DNA of 64,000 nt from Atopobiaceae bacterium (GTDB taxonomy: Bacteria; Actinomycetota; Coriobacteriia; Coriobacteriales; Atopobiaceae), in the NCBI GenBank assembly GCA_022482785.1, contig JAKVON010000001.1, positions 218,524 through 282,523 on the forward strand. The letters run 5' to 3'. Positions 62,216 through 64,000 of this stretch are shown piece by piece. Numbering within the stretch: position 1 is the first letter of the stretch; every line of letters begins with the position of its first letter. The notes beneath the pieces were generated by a model that saw only the letters and a program-made list of their open reading frames with translations, made no database searches and was not told where the DNA came from. Both the position numbers and the translations under genes were made by a program.

Positions 62216-64000
62216 ATGAAGAGAAGCAACACGCCCGCGCAAGGCGGGCGCGGGGGCGCGCTCGGCGCCATAGGGAGGGTCGCCCTCTCGGTGCTGCTCG
62301 TCGCAAGCCAGCTGCTGGGCATGATCGGGGCCGCGGCCCCGACGACCGCCTGGGCCGCGCAGGCCGAGCCGGACACCCAGCACTTCCTGAACGACCACAC
62401 CGGCGACGTCGGCCCGTTCGACGCCGGGAGCTTCGGGGCATACGAGTCGACCGACGGATCAACCACCGCATACTGCATGGACGGGACGCTCCACGGGCCG
62501 GTAGCCGGCACCACCTACACAAAGGGCGGGTGGGTGGCCGACACGAACAGGCCGATGGCCTACGTGCTCTACCACGGCTGGCCCAACGCCACGAGCATCT
62601 GCGGGCACCAGCTCTCCGACGGCGAGGCGAGGGCCGTCACCCAGATCGCGGTCTGGCTCCTCGGCGGGTACGACCTGAGGGACCAGGGCATCAGCGACGA
62701 GTCGAAGCTCTCTCTCATGGGAGTCGCGGACGAGCTCGTCGCGAGGGCGAACGCCTGGGACGGCACGGGCCCCGAGGCGCACGGCTCGGTATGGTACGGA
62801 CCCGACGACTCGGCCCGCCAGCGCATCGCCGTCCCGCTCTCGCTCGGCTCGATAACGCTCACCAAGGCGAGCTCGAACGCGGACGTCAGCACGGGCAACG
62901 GCTGCTACTCGCTCGCCGGGGCGACCTACGGGGTCTTCTCGGCGGACGGGGTCCGCGTGGGCTCGGTCACCACGGACGCGTCGGGAACGGCCTCGATCGG
63001 CGACCTCGTCGCCGGGCGCTACTACCTGCAGGAGGAGACGGCGCCCAAGGGCTTCGCCCTCGACGGGGAGAGGCACTGGTGCGACGTCGCGCCCGCACAG
63101 GACACGAAGGCCTCGGCCTCCGACGTCCCGCAGACGGACGCGGTGTCGGTCGCGGTCGCCAAGCTCGACGCCGAGACCGGCAAGGCCTCCCCGCTCGGCT
63201 CGGCGACGCTCGAGGGGGCCGAGTTCGAGGTCAGGTACTACGACAACACGGACGGCGACGTCTCGGGGACGCCGAAGAGGACGTGGACGCTGCGCACCGG
63301 CGCGGACGGCAAGGCGACGCTCGACGAGGCGCACAAGGCCTCGGGCGACGCGCTCTACACCGACTCCGCGGGCGCCCCGACGACCCCGCTCGGCACCGTG
63401 AGCGTCACGGAGACCAAGGCGCCGAAGGGCTACCTGCTCTCCGACGCCTCCGCCCACGTCGACAAGGTCACGGCCGACGGGACCGCGGAGCACGTCTCCA
63501 CCTACGTCGCGCCCGAGGTCGCGGACCACGTCGCGCGGGGCGACCTCAGCTTCAGCAAGGTCGACGAGCAGACCATGGGGCAGCTCGCGGGCTGCGCGTT
63601 CCTGCTCACCTCGGAGACGACGGGAGAGTCCCACGTCCTCGTCACCGACGAGAACGGCATGTTCGACAGCGCCGCCTCCTGGGTCCCGCACACCCGCGGG
63701 ACCGACGGCAACGACGCCGCCCTCTCGGCGGCCGGCTCGGTCGACGACGAGGGCCTCGACGCCTCCAGGGGCGTCTGGTTCGGAGCCGGCACCAAGGCCG
63801 ACGACTCGCTCGGGGCGCTGCCCTACGACACCTACGACCTCAGGGAGCTCCCCTGCGCGGCCAACGCGGGGCACGCCCTCACGGAGCGCACCGTGACGAT
63901 CAGCCGCGACAGGGCCGACCTCGACATCGGCACCGTGGACGACAAGCAGGTCTCGATCCGCACCGAGGCGACGGACGCCGCCACCGGCACGCACGCACGA
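62216..64000 (+). CDS. Thioester-domain SpaA-type surface adhesin (3' partial)
   Basis: At least 595 residues are visible; the frame is open at the window end. A signal peptide (RVALSVLLVASQLLG...AWAAQ) is followed by a thioester domain with C87 (YCMDG) and Q143 (TQIAVWLL), the pair that forms a Cys-Gln thioester. Several SpaA/collagen-binding-B-like isopeptide domains follow (KASSNADVSTGNGCYSLAGATYGVFS, KLDAETG, FSKVDEQTMGQLAGCAFLL). It is likely to be wall-anchored and to attach the donor to cells or host. ATG 62216 has GGAAAGGACGAGG upstream. Confidence 0.88.
   Translation, partial: MKRSNTPAQGGRGGALGAIGRVALSVLLVASQLLGMIGAAAPTTAWAAQAEPDTQHFLNDHTGDVGPFDAGSFGAYESTDGSTTAYCMDGTLHGPVAGTTYTKGGWVADTNRPMAYVLYHGWPNATSICGHQLSDGEARAVTQIAVWLLGGYDLRDQGISDESKLSLMGVADELVARANAWDGTGPEAHGSVWYGPDDSARQRIAVPLSLGSITLTKASSNADVSTGNGCYSLAGATYGVFSADGVRVGSVTTDASGTASIGDLVAGRYYLQEETAPKGFALDGERHWCDVAPAQDTKASASDVPQTDAVSVAVAKLDAETGKASPLGSATLEGAEFEVRYYDNTDGDVSGTPKRTWTLRTGADGKATLDEAHKASGDALYTDSAGAPTTPLGTVSVTETKAPKGYLLSDASAHVDKVTADGTAEHVSTYVAPEVADHVARGDLSFSKVDEQTMGQLAGCAFLLTSETTGESHVLVTDENGMFDSAASWVPHTRGTDGNDAALSAAGSVDDEGLDASRGVWFGAGTKADDSLGALPYDTYDLRELPCAANAGHALTERTVTISRDRADLDIGTVDDKQVSIRTEATDAATGTHAR

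Overview
The window is high-GC DNA (mostly about 65-70%) carrying LPXTG-like surface proteases, a flavodoxin lipoprotein, a trehalose PTS and a coriobacterial-type conjugative element. Together these suggest a gut or oral member of Coriobacteriia, probably an Olsenella-like Atopobiaceae. This is inferred from gene content and composition; no rRNA or marker gene is present.

Left part (1-17.4 kb): the end of an unknown gene and a hybrid histidine kinase, then three very large secreted, cell-wall-anchored proteases. The first is a papain-family (C1) protein whose catalytic halves appear in swapped order. The other two are tandem subtilisin (S8) paralogues. A metallo-beta-lactamase-fold hydrolase lies among them, and a 101-bp copy of its 3' end sits upstream of the papain-type gene.

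Middle (17.5-45.4 kb): chromosomal metabolism and regulation. A Tat/lipoprotein flavodoxin and an iron alcohol dehydrogenase sit behind a MerR-type operator. yjdF follows behind a probable yjdF (azaaromatic) riboswitch. Trehalose uptake and cleavage (treP, treC, treR) has three TreR-like operators. Then come a Nif11/NHLP-type leader-peptide gene followed by a truncated NHLM secretion-protein start, SDR, LysR and HxlR genes, a Phd/ParE toxin-antitoxin pair plus an orphan antitoxin, a macrodomain/SirTM sirtuin pair with a frameshift at a C7 tract, an acetyltransferase/aldo-keto reductase/TetR group, a DUF4143 ATPase between 508-bp direct repeats, a hydrolase/racemase/beta-lactamase-fold/AraC/MFS cluster, and an SMR exporter behind a guanidine-III riboswitch. 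Several genes are broken and a dispersed intergenic repeat family is present, so the region has been repeatedly rearranged.

Right part (45.45 kb to the end): an integrative conjugative element inserted in a tRNA-Val(GAC) gene. The 3' tRNA fragment (left attachment site) is followed by a tyrosine integrase, then a lower-GC three-gene cargo cluster (CoiA-like nuclease, HEPN-like protein, HExxH metallopeptidase), an excisionase-like gene, a replication-type protein with iteron-like repeats inside its own gene, and a type IV secretion set (VirD4 coupling protein, small membrane protein, PrgI/VirB3-like, VirB4, lysozyme-NlpC/P60, a small anchored protein, VirB6/TrbL-like). It runs out of the window in a thioester-domain SpaA-type adhesin. 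No relaxase or right-hand attachment site lies within the window. The cargo cluster at 46990-50529 is the best candidate for an undescribed system, probably defensive.
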